From contig NZ_SJDL01000027.1 in assembly GCF_004327985.1 (NCBI RefSeq), forward strand, positions 1 to 64,000: a stretch of DNA of 64,000 nucleotides, in the 5' to 3' direction. Positions 22,689 to 31,945 of this stretch are shown here, in pieces. The stretch comes from Marinobacter halodurans (GTDB lineage: Bacteria > Pseudomonadota > Gammaproteobacteria > Pseudomonadales > Oleiphilaceae). How positions within the stretch are numbered: position 1 is the first letter of the stretch; every line of letters begins with the position of its first letter. The notes beneath the pieces are model-generated. The model saw only the letters and a list, made by a program, of their open reading frames with translations. It made no database searches and was not told where the DNA came from. The position numbers were made by a program, and so were the translations under genes.

Positions 22689-23687
22689 ATGAGACTCGGC
22701 GCCCGACGGCCCGTCTGGCTACTGCTGCTGACGCTGCTCCCAACCATGACGGCACTGGCCGCCACCGAACTGGAGCGGGCCACGCGCAACGTGCTGTCCG
22801 CGAACTACACCCTGTCGATCCTGCTAACCAGCGGCGATGCCGTCCGGTTCGGCTTCTGGAACTTCAACCCCAACGATTACTTCGAGCTGGATAACGACGA
22901 CTTCGGCTCGGCCGAGTCGGCCCAACTGCGCCAGAGCATCACCACCGCCAGCCTGCCCTTCAGCTGGTCCCGGCCAATCGGCGACCGGGGCAACACCCTC
23001 ACCTACACCGTCAAACTCGCCTACATTGCCCAGGAGCAGGACGCACGACTGGTGGTATCCAACGACGCCCGCAAGGACAAAGTCTACGAACAGATAACGT
23101 CCGCCAGTGCCGGCGCCGCCTGGAGGCATGTCGTGACCCGGCCCATCACCGTGACGGCGGGCGTTCTGGTGCATTGGATGCGCTACGTCAACGACACCCA
23201 TTACAACAGCACCGCCTCCCAGTCCGTGCAACCCAAGCTGGACGGTATCCTGACCAATATCACCGTGGACGCCGTGATTGCCGAACCGACGCTGACCCTC
23301 ACCTACGACCGCCCGATCATGGGCGCCGACTGGAGCTTCTTCTCGGATTACCACTACATGCGCGGCCGCACCATCAGCACCAACGAGCCGGCCCACCAGA
23401 CCGACCCGGAAGCCTGGTACTGGTCCAACGGCGTACGTATCCGCAACCCGATCTTCTCCCGCTTCCTGCCGGGGCAGAACATCTGGTTCCGGGCCGCACG
23501 CATCGATGTGGGTGGCGACATCGGTGAGCAACTGGGCAACCGCTATTACTACGAGACCGGGCTCGCCTGGCTGCTGGAGGCCCGTGGACGCATTCCCTTC
23601 GTCGACAACGTCGCCATCGGGGTCAACTTCAACTATGGCAGCGTCCTGCGGGGCGGCAGCCTGATCCTGACGTTCAACGAAGACTGA
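22689..23687 (+). CDS. Predicted outer-membrane beta-barrel protein
   Basis: 332 residues. A clear signal peptide (about 1-24, cleavage after TALA) precedes a body with many short amphipathic strands and aromatic girdle residues (AVRFGFWNFNPNDYFEL; WSFFSDYHYMRGRT; NRYYYETGLAW; VAIGVNFNYGSVLRGGSLIL), ending with a strand and short acidic tail. This pattern resembles the solitary autotransporter-like beta-barrel family, but I cannot be sure of the family. No passenger domain. Single gene. Confidence 0.6.
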   Translation: MRLGARRPVWLLLLTLLPTMTALAATELERATRNVLSANYTLSILLTSGDAVRFGFWNFNPNDYFELDNDDFGSAESAQLRQSITTASLPFSWSRPIGDRGNTLTYTVKLAYIAQEQDARLVVSNDARKDKVYEQITSASAGAAWRHVVTRPITVTAGVLVHWMRYVNDTHYNSTASQSVQPKLDGILTNITVDAVIAEPTLTLTYDRPIMGADWSFFSDYHYMRGRTISTNEPAHQTDPEAWYWSNGVRIRNPIFSRFLPGQNIWFRAARIDVGGDIGEQLGNRYYYETGLAWLLEARGRIPFVDNVAIGVNFNYGSVLRGGSLILTFNED

Positions 23688-23699
23688 ACACCAACCGGC

Positions 23700-23957
23700 T
23701 CAGAACTGCCAGGAGTCGATTGGGAACGTGCGTCGTTCCACCAGGTCGCCCCGCGGCGAGTAGCGGAAGTAGCCGAAGAAACTGTCGCCGGCCATCCAGG
23801 CATCGAACCCGGCCACCAGGTTCTTCCGGCCATCCACCAGGTTGAAATAGCGCGCCTGGCAGCAACTTTCCCGGCGGCGGGGACCTTCCCGCTCGATTTC
23901 CACCAGTCGGTACGGGCTGGACAGGACGAGGACTCGGCGTAGATAACGTTCGATCAT
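23700..23957 (-). CDS. Small hypothetical protein (85 aa)
   Basis: Not recognised. ATG at 23957 follows GGAGG at 8 bases. The basic, aromatic-rich protein reads as soluble (YRLVEIEREGPRRRESCCQ, GFDAWMAGDSFFGYFRY) with a Cys-Cys pair near residue 32. It converges on the beta-barrel gene and is divergent from the DinB gene. Confidence 0.55.
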   Translation of the reverse strand: MIERYLRRVLVLSSPYRLVEIEREGPRRRESCCQARYFNLVDGRKNLVAGFDAWMAGDSFFGYFRYSPRGDLVERRTFPIDSWQF

Positions 23958-24126
23958 GGCGCATTCCTCCCAGATTGAAGGAGGTCCATGATGGCCGAAT
24001 CTCATGACCGGATGATGGCAGCGTAGCAGAGCGGTACAGCAACAGGGCCCACCAGGAAGCATTCTGTATCTTGACGGTATCGTGCATCAGGCGCAGCGTA
24101 TGCCCATACCACCAAGGAGCGGAATC

Positions 24127-24681
24127 ATGTCACTGAAGCAGCAATTCACCCTCATGGCGGACTACAACGCCTGGATGAACGATAACCTCTACCGGCTTGC
24201 CGCCGGGCTGGACGAAGGGGATCGGTCGCGGGATCTCGGCGCCTTCTTCGGTTCCATCGAGGGCACGCTGAACCACATCCTGGTGGCGGACATCATGTGG
24301 ATGAACCGTTTCCGGGTGCATCCGGCCCGTTACCGATGTCTCGACGCCCTGGAGCCGTTCCCCGCGCCAAAGGCCCTGGCGGAAACCCTCTACAGCAGCT
24401 TCGCGGAGTTGCACCGGGCCCGCGACACCATGGATCGCATCATCATCGATCTGATCGAAGTCAGCGACGAGCAGGATTACGCGGTGCCCCTGCACTACCG
24501 CAATGTCAAGGGAGAGCCGTTAACCCGTGCCTTCGGGCCACTGCTGATGCACCTGTTTAACCACCAGACGCACCATCGGGGCCAGGCCACGACCCTGTTC
24601 TACCAGTTGGGCGTGGATGTCGGCGTGACCGACCTGCTGGTGCGGATACCGGACCAGGGACCCGCGACGCCGGACCGTTAA
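24127..24681 (+). CDS. DinB family protein
   Basis: 184 residues of the DinB/YfiT four-helix superfamily, probably metal-dependent. Likely metal ligands are His in LNHILVADIMW and the HxxxH set in FNHQTHHRGQATTL. AAGGAG lies 7 bases before ATG 24127. Family members include thiol S-transferases, but no substrate can be assigned. Its stop codon overlaps that of the convergent VOC gene within a TTAA. Confidence 0.85.
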   Translation: MSLKQQFTLMADYNAWMNDNLYRLAAGLDEGDRSRDLGAFFGSIEGTLNHILVADIMWMNRFRVHPARYRCLDALEPFPAPKALAETLYSSFAELHRARDTMDRIIIDLIEVSDEQDYAVPLHYRNVKGEPLTRAFGPLLMHLFNHQTHHRGQATTLFYQLGVDVGVTDLLVRIPDQGPATPDR

Positions 24682-25049
24682 CCGAAGTGGAAGAAGGCGA
24701 CCTTGTTGCCATCCGGGTCGCGGATGTAGGCGCCGTAGAACTGGTTGGGAATGCGCTGTCCCGGCTCGCCGTCGCAGGTGGCGCCCAGCTCGATCGCCTT
24801 GCGGTAAAGGGCATCCACCGCTTCCTTGGAGCCGGGTTGCAGGGCCACCATGTTGCCGTTGCCCGGATGGTTGGGCTCCTTGTCGTAGGGGATACAGACC
24901 GCCACCATCGGCTCTGTCATGGAACGTCCGATAAACGCGATGCGTTCCATATCCAGCAGCAGCTTGGCGCCCATGTCGGCGAGTAAGGTGGTATAGAAAT
25001 CCTTGGCGCGGCCCATATCGCTGACGCCGAGCGTGACGTAACCAATCAT
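24678..25049 (-). CDS. VOC (glyoxalase/bleomycin-resistance) family protein
   Basis: 123 residues with the vicinal-oxygen-chelate fold: N-terminal strand MIGYVTLGVSDMGRAKDFYT, C-terminal YGAYIRDPDGNKVAFFHFG. ATG at 25049 has GGAGG 7 bases upstream. Substrate unknown. Convergent with the DinB gene. Confidence 0.88.
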   Translation of the reverse strand: MIGYVTLGVSDMGRAKDFYTTLLADMGAKLLLDMERIAFIGRSMTEPMVAVCIPYDKEPNHPGNGNMVALQPGSKEAVDALYRKAIELGATCDGEPGQRIPNQFYGAYIRDPDGNKVAFFHFG

Positions 25050-25055
25050 GTGCAA

Positions 25056-25436
25056 ACCTCCGGGTTTGTTTTTATCATGTGGTCGACATCATGCCCGGAA
25101 TTGTCACAGGTTTGCCATTATTCTGGCGCCAAAATCCGAATTCCGGGAAAAACCGTAGTTATTTTGGCAATCTACGGGTTTTTACCTATGCCCGTGCGTG
25201 GTAAAAACAACTATTGGTGTCGGTTTGGATGGAACCTGGTGTGCGCTGCTGCTCTCTGGCAGCCTTTCTGTGCCCGAAAAAAGGAACGGAGCCACACGCC
25301 TACCCCCAAGGTAGGGAAGACCAGACCTCCCCACACATCCACAGCCACTCCGGTGCCGAACGTCGCTTTGGCCTCACCGGTCGTATAGGACTGTGGCAAT
25401 CATCCGTGTTCAAGTGACGAAAATCAGGACTTTCTC
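25056..25436. other. Divergent spacer before the RND operon
   Basis: 381 bases between the VOC and membrane-fusion-protein genes, with one terminator-like hairpin (25148-25183). No gene recognised. Confidence 0.4.
25148..25183. terminator. Terminator-like hairpin in a divergent region
   Basis: AAAAACCGTAG, 13-base loop, CTACGG(G)TTTTT: symmetrical A- and T-tracts, one bulged G. It does not follow a gene on either strand. Confidence 0.5.
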
Positions 25437-26561
25437 ATGCGCACCGCGTCCCGCTTTGCCATCGTTATCGTAGCTCTCCTGGTCGTGCTCGGCGGCATCT
25501 TTGGCTACACCTTCTACCGTTTCGGCCAGATGCAGAAGCAATTCTCCCAGCCCCAGCCGCCGGCGGCCATCGAAGCCACCACCGCCAGGAGCACCACCTG
25601 GGTGCAGTCCATCAAGGCCGTGGGCAGCGTCACCGCCGTCAACGGGATCGAGGTCGCCAACGAAGTCGCCGGCGTGATCAAGGCGCTGCGCTTCGAATCC
25701 GGTGACCGGGTGGAAAAGGGCGATGTGCTGCTGACCATGGATAGCGCCACCGACGAGGCGGCCCTGCGCACGACCCGCGCCGAGGCCAAACTCGCCGAAC
25801 AGCAGTTCAAGCGGACCGCCAACCTGTTGCCCAAGAAGGCGATTTCCCAGGCGGAATACGACGAGGCCCAGGCCAACATGGAAGCCGCCAACGCCCGCGT
25901 CAACGAAGCCCAGGCCACCCTCGAGAAGAAGGTGATCAAGGCGCCGTTTGCCGGCAGCCTGGGTCTGCGTCTGGTGGACCAGGGCCAATACCTGGCCGTG
26001 GGCACGCCGATCGTCGAGATCAACATGCTCGACCCCATCTACGTGGACTACACCATCTCCGAAAAGGAGTTGGCCAACGTGGACGTAGGCTATGACGTCG
26101 AAGCCACCGTGGCGGCCCTGCCGGGTAAGACGTTCAAGGGCAAGGTCAGCGCGATCAACAGCTCGATCAGCCCGGAAACCCGGACCGTGCGCGTGCGCGC
26201 CACCCTGCGCAACCCGGACCGGGAACTGCGTCCGGGCATGTTCGCTACCGTCCAGACCGTCCGCCCGGCTGAGCGGGACGTGGTCACGCTGCCGCGTACG
26301 GCCATTTCCTTCAACACCTACGGCGATTTCGTCTATGTCCTGAAGAAGAACGACGATGGCCAACTGGTCACCGAGCGCCGCAGCGTGGAAACCGGCGACA
26401 CCCGCAACGGCCGGGTAGAAGTGACCAAGAACCTCAAGGCCGGCGAGCGCGTGGTGGCCACCGCCCTGTTGCGCCTGCGGGCCGGCCAGCCGGTGGAAGT
26501 CACCAGCGATGACGACACCCCGGCCAAGGATGAGACCAGCGGCGAGGAGGCCAGCAACTGA
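25437..26561 (+). CDS. RND efflux membrane fusion protein
   Basis: Periplasmic adaptor of a tripartite drug efflux pump. 374 residues: one N-terminal membrane anchor (about 7-28), a lipoyl/barrel-sandwich part (VANEVAGVIKALRFESGDRV), a coiled-coil hairpin (about 105-160), then beta-barrel and membrane-proximal parts. Its stop codon overlaps the start of the pump gene (TGATG). No outer-membrane factor is coded nearby, so a TolC-like protein from elsewhere must serve. Confidence 0.93.
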   Translation: MRTASRFAIVIVALLVVLGGIFGYTFYRFGQMQKQFSQPQPPAAIEATTARSTTWVQSIKAVGSVTAVNGIEVANEVAGVIKALRFESGDRVEKGDVLLTMDSATDEAALRTTRAEAKLAEQQFKRTANLLPKKAISQAEYDEAQANMEAANARVNEAQATLEKKVIKAPFAGSLGLRLVDQGQYLAVGTPIVEINMLDPIYVDYTISEKELANVDVGYDVEATVAALPGKTFKGKVSAINSSISPETRTVRVRATLRNPDRELRPGMFATVQTVRPAERDVVTLPRTAISFNTYGDFVYVLKKNDDGQLVTERRSVETGDTRNGRVEVTKNLKAGERVVATALLRLRAGQPVEVTSDDDTPAKDETSGEEASN

Positions 26562-29500
26562 TGCGCTTCACGGACATATTCGTCAATCGGCCGGTACTGG
26601 CGACGGTCGTCAGTCTGCTGATCCTGTTACTCGGGGTCCGTAGCGCCATGGAGATGGAGGTGCGGGAATACCCGTTGCTGGAAAGCACGACGGTCACCGT
26701 CTCCACCAGCTATCCCGGCGCCAGCTCCGACCTGGTCAAGGGGTTCATCACCACGCCGCTGCAACAGGCCATCGCCGAAGCCAGCGGTATCGACTACCTG
26801 ACCTCCACCAGTTCCCAGGGCGTTTCCACCATCGAGGCCCACATGGAGCTGAACTACGATGCCAACGCCGCCCTGGCTGAAATCCAGGCCAAGGTCGCCA
26901 GTCAGCGTAACGTGCTGCCGGCGGACGCCCAGGACCCGGTCATCACCTCCGAGACCGGAGATAGCACCGCCCTGATGTACATCGCGTTCTACAGCGACAG
27001 CATGCCGGTCCCCCAGATCACCGACTACCTGACCCGGGTGGTCCAGCCCAAGCTGCAGGCGCTGCCCGGCGTAGGCAAGGCCGAGTTGCTGGGCCGGACC
27101 TTCGCGCTGCGGGTCTGGCTGGACCCGGAACGCCTGGCCGCCGTCGACATGACGCCGACCGATGTGGTGCAGGTGCTGCTCAAGAACAACTATCAGGCGG
27201 CGGTCGGCAACACCAAGGGCGACCTGGTGCAGATCAGCCTGACCAGTGACACCGACATCGGCAGCGCCGAGCAGTTCAAGAATCTGGTCATCAAGGAAGA
27301 CAACGGCACCCTGATCCGCCTGGGCGATATCGCCCGGGTCGAGCTGGGATCGCAAAGCTACGAGAATCTGGCGCTGTACAAGGGCAAACCGTCCACCTAT
27401 GTCGCCATCAAACTTTCCCCGGGCGCCAACCCGCTGACCGTTGCCGGCCTGGTCAAGGGCGCCCTGCCCGACATCGAGGCCCAGTTGCCGGAAGAGCTGA
27501 AGGTGGAGCTGCCGTATGACGCGTCCGAGTTCATCGACGATTCCATCAAGGAAGTCATCCAGACGCTCTGGGAAGCGGTACTGATCGTATTGGTGGTGGT
27601 CTTCCTCTGCCTGGGCTCACTGCGTGCCGCGGTGGTGCCTTCGGTGGCGGTCCCCCTGTCGATCATTGGTGGCGCCTTCATCATGCTGGCGCTGGGCTAC
27701 TCCCTGAACCTGATGACCCTGCTGTCGATGGTGCTGGCCATCGGGTTGGTGGTGGACGACGCCATCATCGTGGTGGAAAACGTGCATCGGCACATCGAGG
27801 CTGGCGAATCGAAGTTCGATGCCGCCCTCAACGGGGCCCGGGAAATGGCAACGCCTATTATCGCCATGACCACGACACTGGTGGCGGTCTACGCGCCGAT
27901 CGGCTTCATGGGCGGCCTGGTGGGTTCCCTGTTTACGGAGTTTGCCTTCACCCTGGCCGGTACGGTCGTCATTTCCGGGATCGTGGCACTGACCCTGTCA
28001 CCGATGCTGTCGGGCAAGGTGCTCAAGCCCCACGGCAACCCGACGCGGTTCGAAACCAAGGTGGAGAATTTCTTCAACGGGCTGGCTGGTGCCTACCAGC
28101 GCGCCTTGTCCTCCAGCCTGGAGACCAAGTCCGTCACCATCTTCTTCGCCGTGATCGTGCTGCTGTCCATCGGCGGTATGGTCAAGCTGAGCCAGAGTGA
28201 GCTGGCGCCCAGTGAAGATCAGGGCATCCTGCTGTTCCAGGGCACGGCGCCGCAAACCGCAACGCTGGACTACATGCAGAAGTACGGCGACGAGATGCAG
28301 GAGAAGTTCGAGCAACTGCCCGGCTACGACGAAACCTTCATGCTGCTGGGGATCACCAGTCCCAACGCCGTCTTTGGCGGTTTCAAGATGAAGCCGTGGA
28401 GCGAGCGGGACATCTCCCAGTTCGAGGTCCAGCCGATCCTGCAGAAGGAGATCTCCAAGATTACCGGCCTGCAGACGGCCGTATTCCCGATTCCGTCCCT
28501 GCCCGGCTCCAGCGGTGGCCTGCCGTTCCAGTTCGTGATCACCACCGGCAAGAGCTATGAAGAGCTCAACAAAGTGGCGGACGACCTGCTGGCCAAAGGC
28601 ATGCAGAGCGGCAAGTTCATGTTCCTGCAGAAGTCGATCCAGTTCGACCGGCCGGTCACCACGATCAATGTGGACCGTGACCGGGTCGCCGACCTGGGGC
28701 TGTCGATGCAGGATGTGGGTCAGGCCATGTCGAGCATGCTGGGCGGCGGTTACATCAACCGCTTCAACATGGAAGGCCGCTCCTACCAGGTCATTCCGCA
28801 GGTGGAACGCGAGGCTCGCAAGAACGTATCGGACCTGAACGACTACTACATCCGGGCCGATTCCGGCGAGCTGGTACCACTGAGCAGCGTGATCAGCTTC
28901 AGCAAGTCGGTGGAGCCGTCCCAGCGAACGCAGTTCAACCAGCAGAACTCCCTGACCATCCAGGGGATTCCCATGGTGCCGCAGGGGGATGCCGTCAGCT
29001 TCATGAAACAGGCAGCCAACGAGGTGTTCCCGCAGGGTTTCACCTACGACTTCAAGGGGGACTCACGCCAGTATGTCCAACAAGGCAGCGCACTGGCGGT
29101 GACCTTCTTCCTGTCGCTGCTGGTGATCTACCTGGTCCTCGCGGCCCAGTTCGAGAGCTGGCGTGATCCGTTCATCATCCTGGTGTCGGTACCAATGTCC
29201 ATTGCCGGGGCCATGGCGTTCATGGTGCTGGGCTTCACCACCATGAACATCTACACCCAGGTGGGGTTGATCACGCTGATCGGGGTGGTGTCGAAGAACG
29301 GGATCCTGATCGTGGAGTTCGCCAACCTGTTGCAGCACGACAGGGGGCTCAACAAGCTTGAGGCTGTGATAGAAGCCGCGGCCATCCGGCTGCGCCCGAT
29401 CATCATGACCTCCCTGGCGCTGGTCGTCGCCATGGTACCGCTGCTGATCGCCGTCGGCCCGGGTGCCGAGAGCCGCTTCGCCATCGGCCTGACCATCGCC

Positions 29501-29632
29501 ACGGGCCTGGGCATCGGGACGCTGTTCACGCTGTTCGTGCTGCCGGCGTTCTACGTCCTGCTGGCGAAGGACCACAACGCCGACCAGGACGAAGCGGCCA
29601 AGGCGCATGCCGAGCCGTCTGAATCGCACTGA
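26561..29632 (+). CDS. RND multidrug efflux permease (HAE1 type)
   Basis: Proton-driven inner-membrane pump, 1023 residues. It begins FVNRPVLATVVSLLILLLG, has two large periplasmic loops and 12 helices, and the proton-relay segment in TM4 (LSMVLAIGLVVDDAIIVVEN) with the two Asp. GVVSKNGILIVEFAN is present in TM10. It is closest in pattern to MexK/MexF-like drug pumps; the substrate range cannot be predicted. A terminator follows. Confidence 0.95.
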   Translation: MRFTDIFVNRPVLATVVSLLILLLGVRSAMEMEVREYPLLESTTVTVSTSYPGASSDLVKGFITTPLQQAIAEASGIDYLTSTSSQGVSTIEAHMELNYDANAALAEIQAKVASQRNVLPADAQDPVITSETGDSTALMYIAFYSDSMPVPQITDYLTRVVQPKLQALPGVGKAELLGRTFALRVWLDPERLAAVDMTPTDVVQVLLKNNYQAAVGNTKGDLVQISLTSDTDIGSAEQFKNLVIKEDNGTLIRLGDIARVELGSQSYENLALYKGKPSTYVAIKLSPGANPLTVAGLVKGALPDIEAQLPEELKVELPYDASEFIDDSIKEVIQTLWEAVLIVLVVVFLCLGSLRAAVVPSVAVPLSIIGGAFIMLALGYSLNLMTLLSMVLAIGLVVDDAIIVVENVHRHIEAGESKFDAALNGAREMATPIIAMTTTLVAVYAPIGFMGGLVGSLFTEFAFTLAGTVVISGIVALTLSPMLSGKVLKPHGNPTRFETKVENFFNGLAGAYQRALSSSLETKSVTIFFAVIVLLSIGGMVKLSQSELAPSEDQGILLFQGTAPQTATLDYMQKYGDEMQEKFEQLPGYDETFMLLGITSPNAVFGGFKMKPWSERDISQFEVQPILQKEISKITGLQTAVFPIPSLPGSSGGLPFQFVITTGKSYEELNKVADDLLAKGMQSGKFMFLQKSIQFDRPVTTINVDRDRVADLGLSMQDVGQAMSSMLGGGYINRFNMEGRSYQVIPQVEREARKNVSDLNDYYIRADSGELVPLSSVISFSKSVEPSQRTQFNQQNSLTIQGIPMVPQGDAVSFMKQAANEVFPQGFTYDFKGDSRQYVQQGSALAVTFFLSLLVIYLVLAAQFESWRDPFIILVSVPMSIAGAMAFMVLGFTTMNIYTQVGLITLIGVVSKNGILIVEFANLLQHDRGLNKLEAVIEAAAIRLRPIIMTSLALVVAMVPLLIAVGPGAESRFAIGLTIATGLGIGTLFTLFVLPAFYVLLAKDHNADQDEAAKAHAEPSESH

Positions 29633-29650
29633 TTGGATTTTTTGAGAACG

Positions 29651-29678
29651 ATAAGGGGCCCAGCAGGGCCCCTTTTTT
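29651..29678 (+). terminator. Terminator of the RND operon
   Basis: AAGGGGCCC-AGCA-GGGCCCCTTTTTT, 19 bases after the stop codon. Confidence 0.9.
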
Positions 29679-29703
29679 ATGACAATGAGACAGCGCCTGG
29701 ATG

Positions 29704-29790
29704 GCCCCCTCTCCCGCGAAGGGAGTTAACTCGAGAAATCTGAGAATAAGCCTCTCTCCCCTGATGGGAGAGAGGTTTGGAGAGGGGGAG
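29704..29790. repeat. CCCTCTCCC-type intergenic palindromic repeat
   Basis: A CCCCTCTCCCGCGAAGGGAG motif is followed by a hairpin with 10-bp arms (CCTCTCTCCC-CTGAT-GGGAGAGAGG, 29751-29775) and GGAGAGGGGGAGGGG. Such CCCTCTCCC/GGGAGAGGG intergenic elements are common in many proteobacteria. Confidence 0.6.
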
Positions 29791-29819
29791 GGGAAGTTAA
29801 AAGAACTGAGAAATCAGCT

Positions 29820-31547
29820 TCAAAAACTCGCCGTCGCGGTCACCGAGGATCCGGCGCTCTGCCCCGCCAGCGTGTTGTTACTGCCACTCTGCCAGACCAG
29901 ATCCTGGCTCGGATCGCTCTCATCCCGCTTGATGCACTTCCACTCGATCGCGGTGTTTGCCGGAATGGCCACATCACCCTGCCAGGTCGGGTAGTTGGTC
30001 GCCGACAGGAGGACGGCGGATGCCGGATCCCAGTTGCCCAGTTCGGCCAGGTTACCGGTCACGTAGACGCTCTGCCCCATCGTGGTGGTGCCGTTCTGGC
30101 ACTGGAACGCTACGTTAACGTCGGTACCTGCGCCGCCACCGGTTCCAGATCCCGACCCGGAGCCGTCACAGGCCGCCCCGGTATGCAGCGCCGCCGCCTC
30201 CATACCGGGCACGTTCAGGGTCACCTGACCGCCGGACACCGTGACACAGGCGTTGTCCCCTGCGACGTTGTGGTAGCTGCCATCCGGCAGGTTGGTGGTG
30301 AAGGTGCGGTTCAGGTCGCCGCTTTCCCGGTTGATCACCACGAAGCCGACACTGCCCCGGCCGAACGCGATCTGGTTGTTGCCGTTGTCCCACCAGTGGT
30401 TGACGCCGGTGCCGTCCGCCTCGTTGCGGAAGGCCACCATGTTGGCGATGGACGACCAGCGGTGTTCGCAGATCCAGGCGCCACCACACTGCGCCTGACC
30501 ATTCTGGTAGACGCGACTGGACGGCGGTCCCTGGTCGCTGTCCGAGAAGGCGTAGCTGGACATCACCTTGGGATAGCCATAGGGCCAGGCCAGCATGAAC
30601 ACGTTGGCCAGGTTGTACAGGGCGCCGTCCTTGTAGGTCAGCACGTTGCTGCCGCCGGCGCCGTGGCCGCGCTGGTTGTCGTGGTTGTCGGTGAACACCA
30701 CGGCGCTCTGGCTGCCGATAAAGCCCCAGCCCTCGCCGAAATTGCTCAGGTACGAGAGCTTCTGGTTCTTGAACACATCGCCGATATTGGCGCTGTACCT
30801 GAACTCGGTGACATCGCCCTGACCGGTGTATTCCGACGAACTGATGGCCTCGCCACCCAGATCGATCACTTCCCGGAAGACATAGGGGCTACCGTTCAGC
30901 CGGCCAAGAATGCCGCTGATGTCACCCGGCGCCATGTGTTTGGCCGCGTCGACGCGAATCCCCTTTATGCCCAGGTTGATCATGTTGTTGATGTAGTCTG
31001 CCACCGTCTGCTGGACATAGTTGGCACCGGTATCCAGGTCCGGCAGGCCCACCAACTGGCAGTTGCGTACCCGCCAGGCGTCGTTGCCGTAATCTTCGCT
31101 GTTGATGGTGCAGGTATCGTGAAAATCGTTGCTGCTGTAAATGGGGTAGGTTTCACTGCCGCTGTCGTAATAGGAGCCGGCGGTACCGTTGCCGGTCCCG
31201 TTGGCCATGTGGTTGAAGACGGCATCGGCGTAGACATCCACACCGACGGCGTTACAGCGGGACACCATGTTGGCGAATGCGGCGGCATCGCCGCTGCGGC
31301 TGTTGAGCTGATAGCTCACCGGCTGGTAGCGGGTCCACCACTGGCTGCCCTGGATGTGCTCCTGGGGCGGCGATACCTGCACCGCGGAATACCCTTTGGG
31401 ACCAAGAAAATTCTCGCATTCCTGGGCCACATCGTCCCACGGCCACTCAAACAGGTGCACAAAGACACCGGCATGAGCCCGGGATACGGACCCCAACATC
31501 AGAAGAGCGGCGGCCAGCCATGGCAGCCATTGCTTGACGTGCTTCAT
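29820..31547 (-). CDS. Secreted alpha-amylase, GH13 animal-type, with CBM20
   Basis: Endo-acting hydrolysis of alpha-1,4 glucans outside the cell. 575 residues from ATG 31547 (AAGGAG 6 bases upstream): signal peptide 1-26 (SRAHA), catalytic barrel with nucleophile Asp200 ([10 protein letters not shown]), acid Glu226 (FREVID) and Asp290 ([10 protein letters not shown]), a Gly/Ser linker (about 490-505), then a C-terminal CBM20 starch-binding domain ([16 protein letters not shown]). Arg198, Asn288 and Lys327 (YPKVMSSY) match the chloride ligands of the Pseudoalteromonas AHA and animal amylases. Single gene; no maltose genes nearby. Confidence 0.95.
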   Translation of the reverse strand: MKHVKQWLPWLAAALLMLGSVSRAHAGVFVHLFEWPWDDVAQECENFLGPKGYSAVQVSPPQEHIQGSQWWTRYQPVSYQLNSRSGDAAAFANMVSRCNAVGVDVYADAVFNHMANGTGNGTAGSYYDSGSETYPIYSSNDFHDTCTINSEDYGNDAWRVRNCQLVGLPDLDTGANYVQQTVADYINNMINLGIKGIRVDAAKHMAPGDISGILGRLNGSPYVFREVIDLGGEAISSSEYTGQGDVTEFRYSANIGDVFKNQKLSYLSNFGEGWGFIGSQSAVVFTDNHDNQRGHGAGGSNVLTYKDGALYNLANVFMLAWPYGYPKVMSSYAFSDSDQGPPSSRVYQNGQAQCGGAWICEHRWSSIANMVAFRNEADGTGVNHWWDNGNNQIAFGRGSVGFVVINRESGDLNRTFTTNLPDGSYHNVAGDNACVTVSGGQVTLNVPGMEAAALHTGAACDGSGSGSGTGGGAGTDVNVAFQCQNGTTTMGQSVYVTGNLAELGNWDPASAVLLSATNYPTWQGDVAIPANTAIEWKCIKRDESDPSQDLVWQSGSNNTLAGQSAGSSVTATASF

Positions 31548-31945
31548 TGTTAGCTCCTTTCGCCTCCCGCTCCGGAGACGCTTCTTGTATTTGTTTTGGA
31601 AGACAGCACCGGGACCGACCCGGCCCACGACGTGCCCGATCACTGTGCGCTGGTCAACAAACAGGCAACAACATCCGGAGAGGGCGGATTCAGGGCGTAG
31701 GAAAGGGGAGGAAGCGAACGGATCCGAGGGTAATGATCAGGAAAGCGACAGGTTACGCGGGGTGTCTACCCCGGTGCCGGTCGGGTCGGCACACGGGGTC
31801 GATATGAGGCTTTCGGGAGACTGGGTGAAAGTGCCCGCAAGTGCAGGTCAGCGAGGCAAAATGGCACAAGGTACGCCGCTTATACGCACAATAAGCGAGC
31901 ACCTTGAGCTGAATTTCTACGCCGCATGACCAGGCACAGCCGGGT
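31548..31945. other. Spacer between mqo and the amylase gene
   Basis: 398 bases holding the amylase promoter and a long inverted repeat near the mqo end (31867-31906). No gene recognised. Confidence 0.4.
31867..31906. repeat. Two-step inverted repeat downstream of mqo
   Basis: Outer arms CAAGGT / ACCTTG and inner arms CGCTTAT / ATAAGCG, with a short internal loop and a 7-base apex. It lies 40 bases behind the mqo stop codon and has no T-run. Confidence 0.65.
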
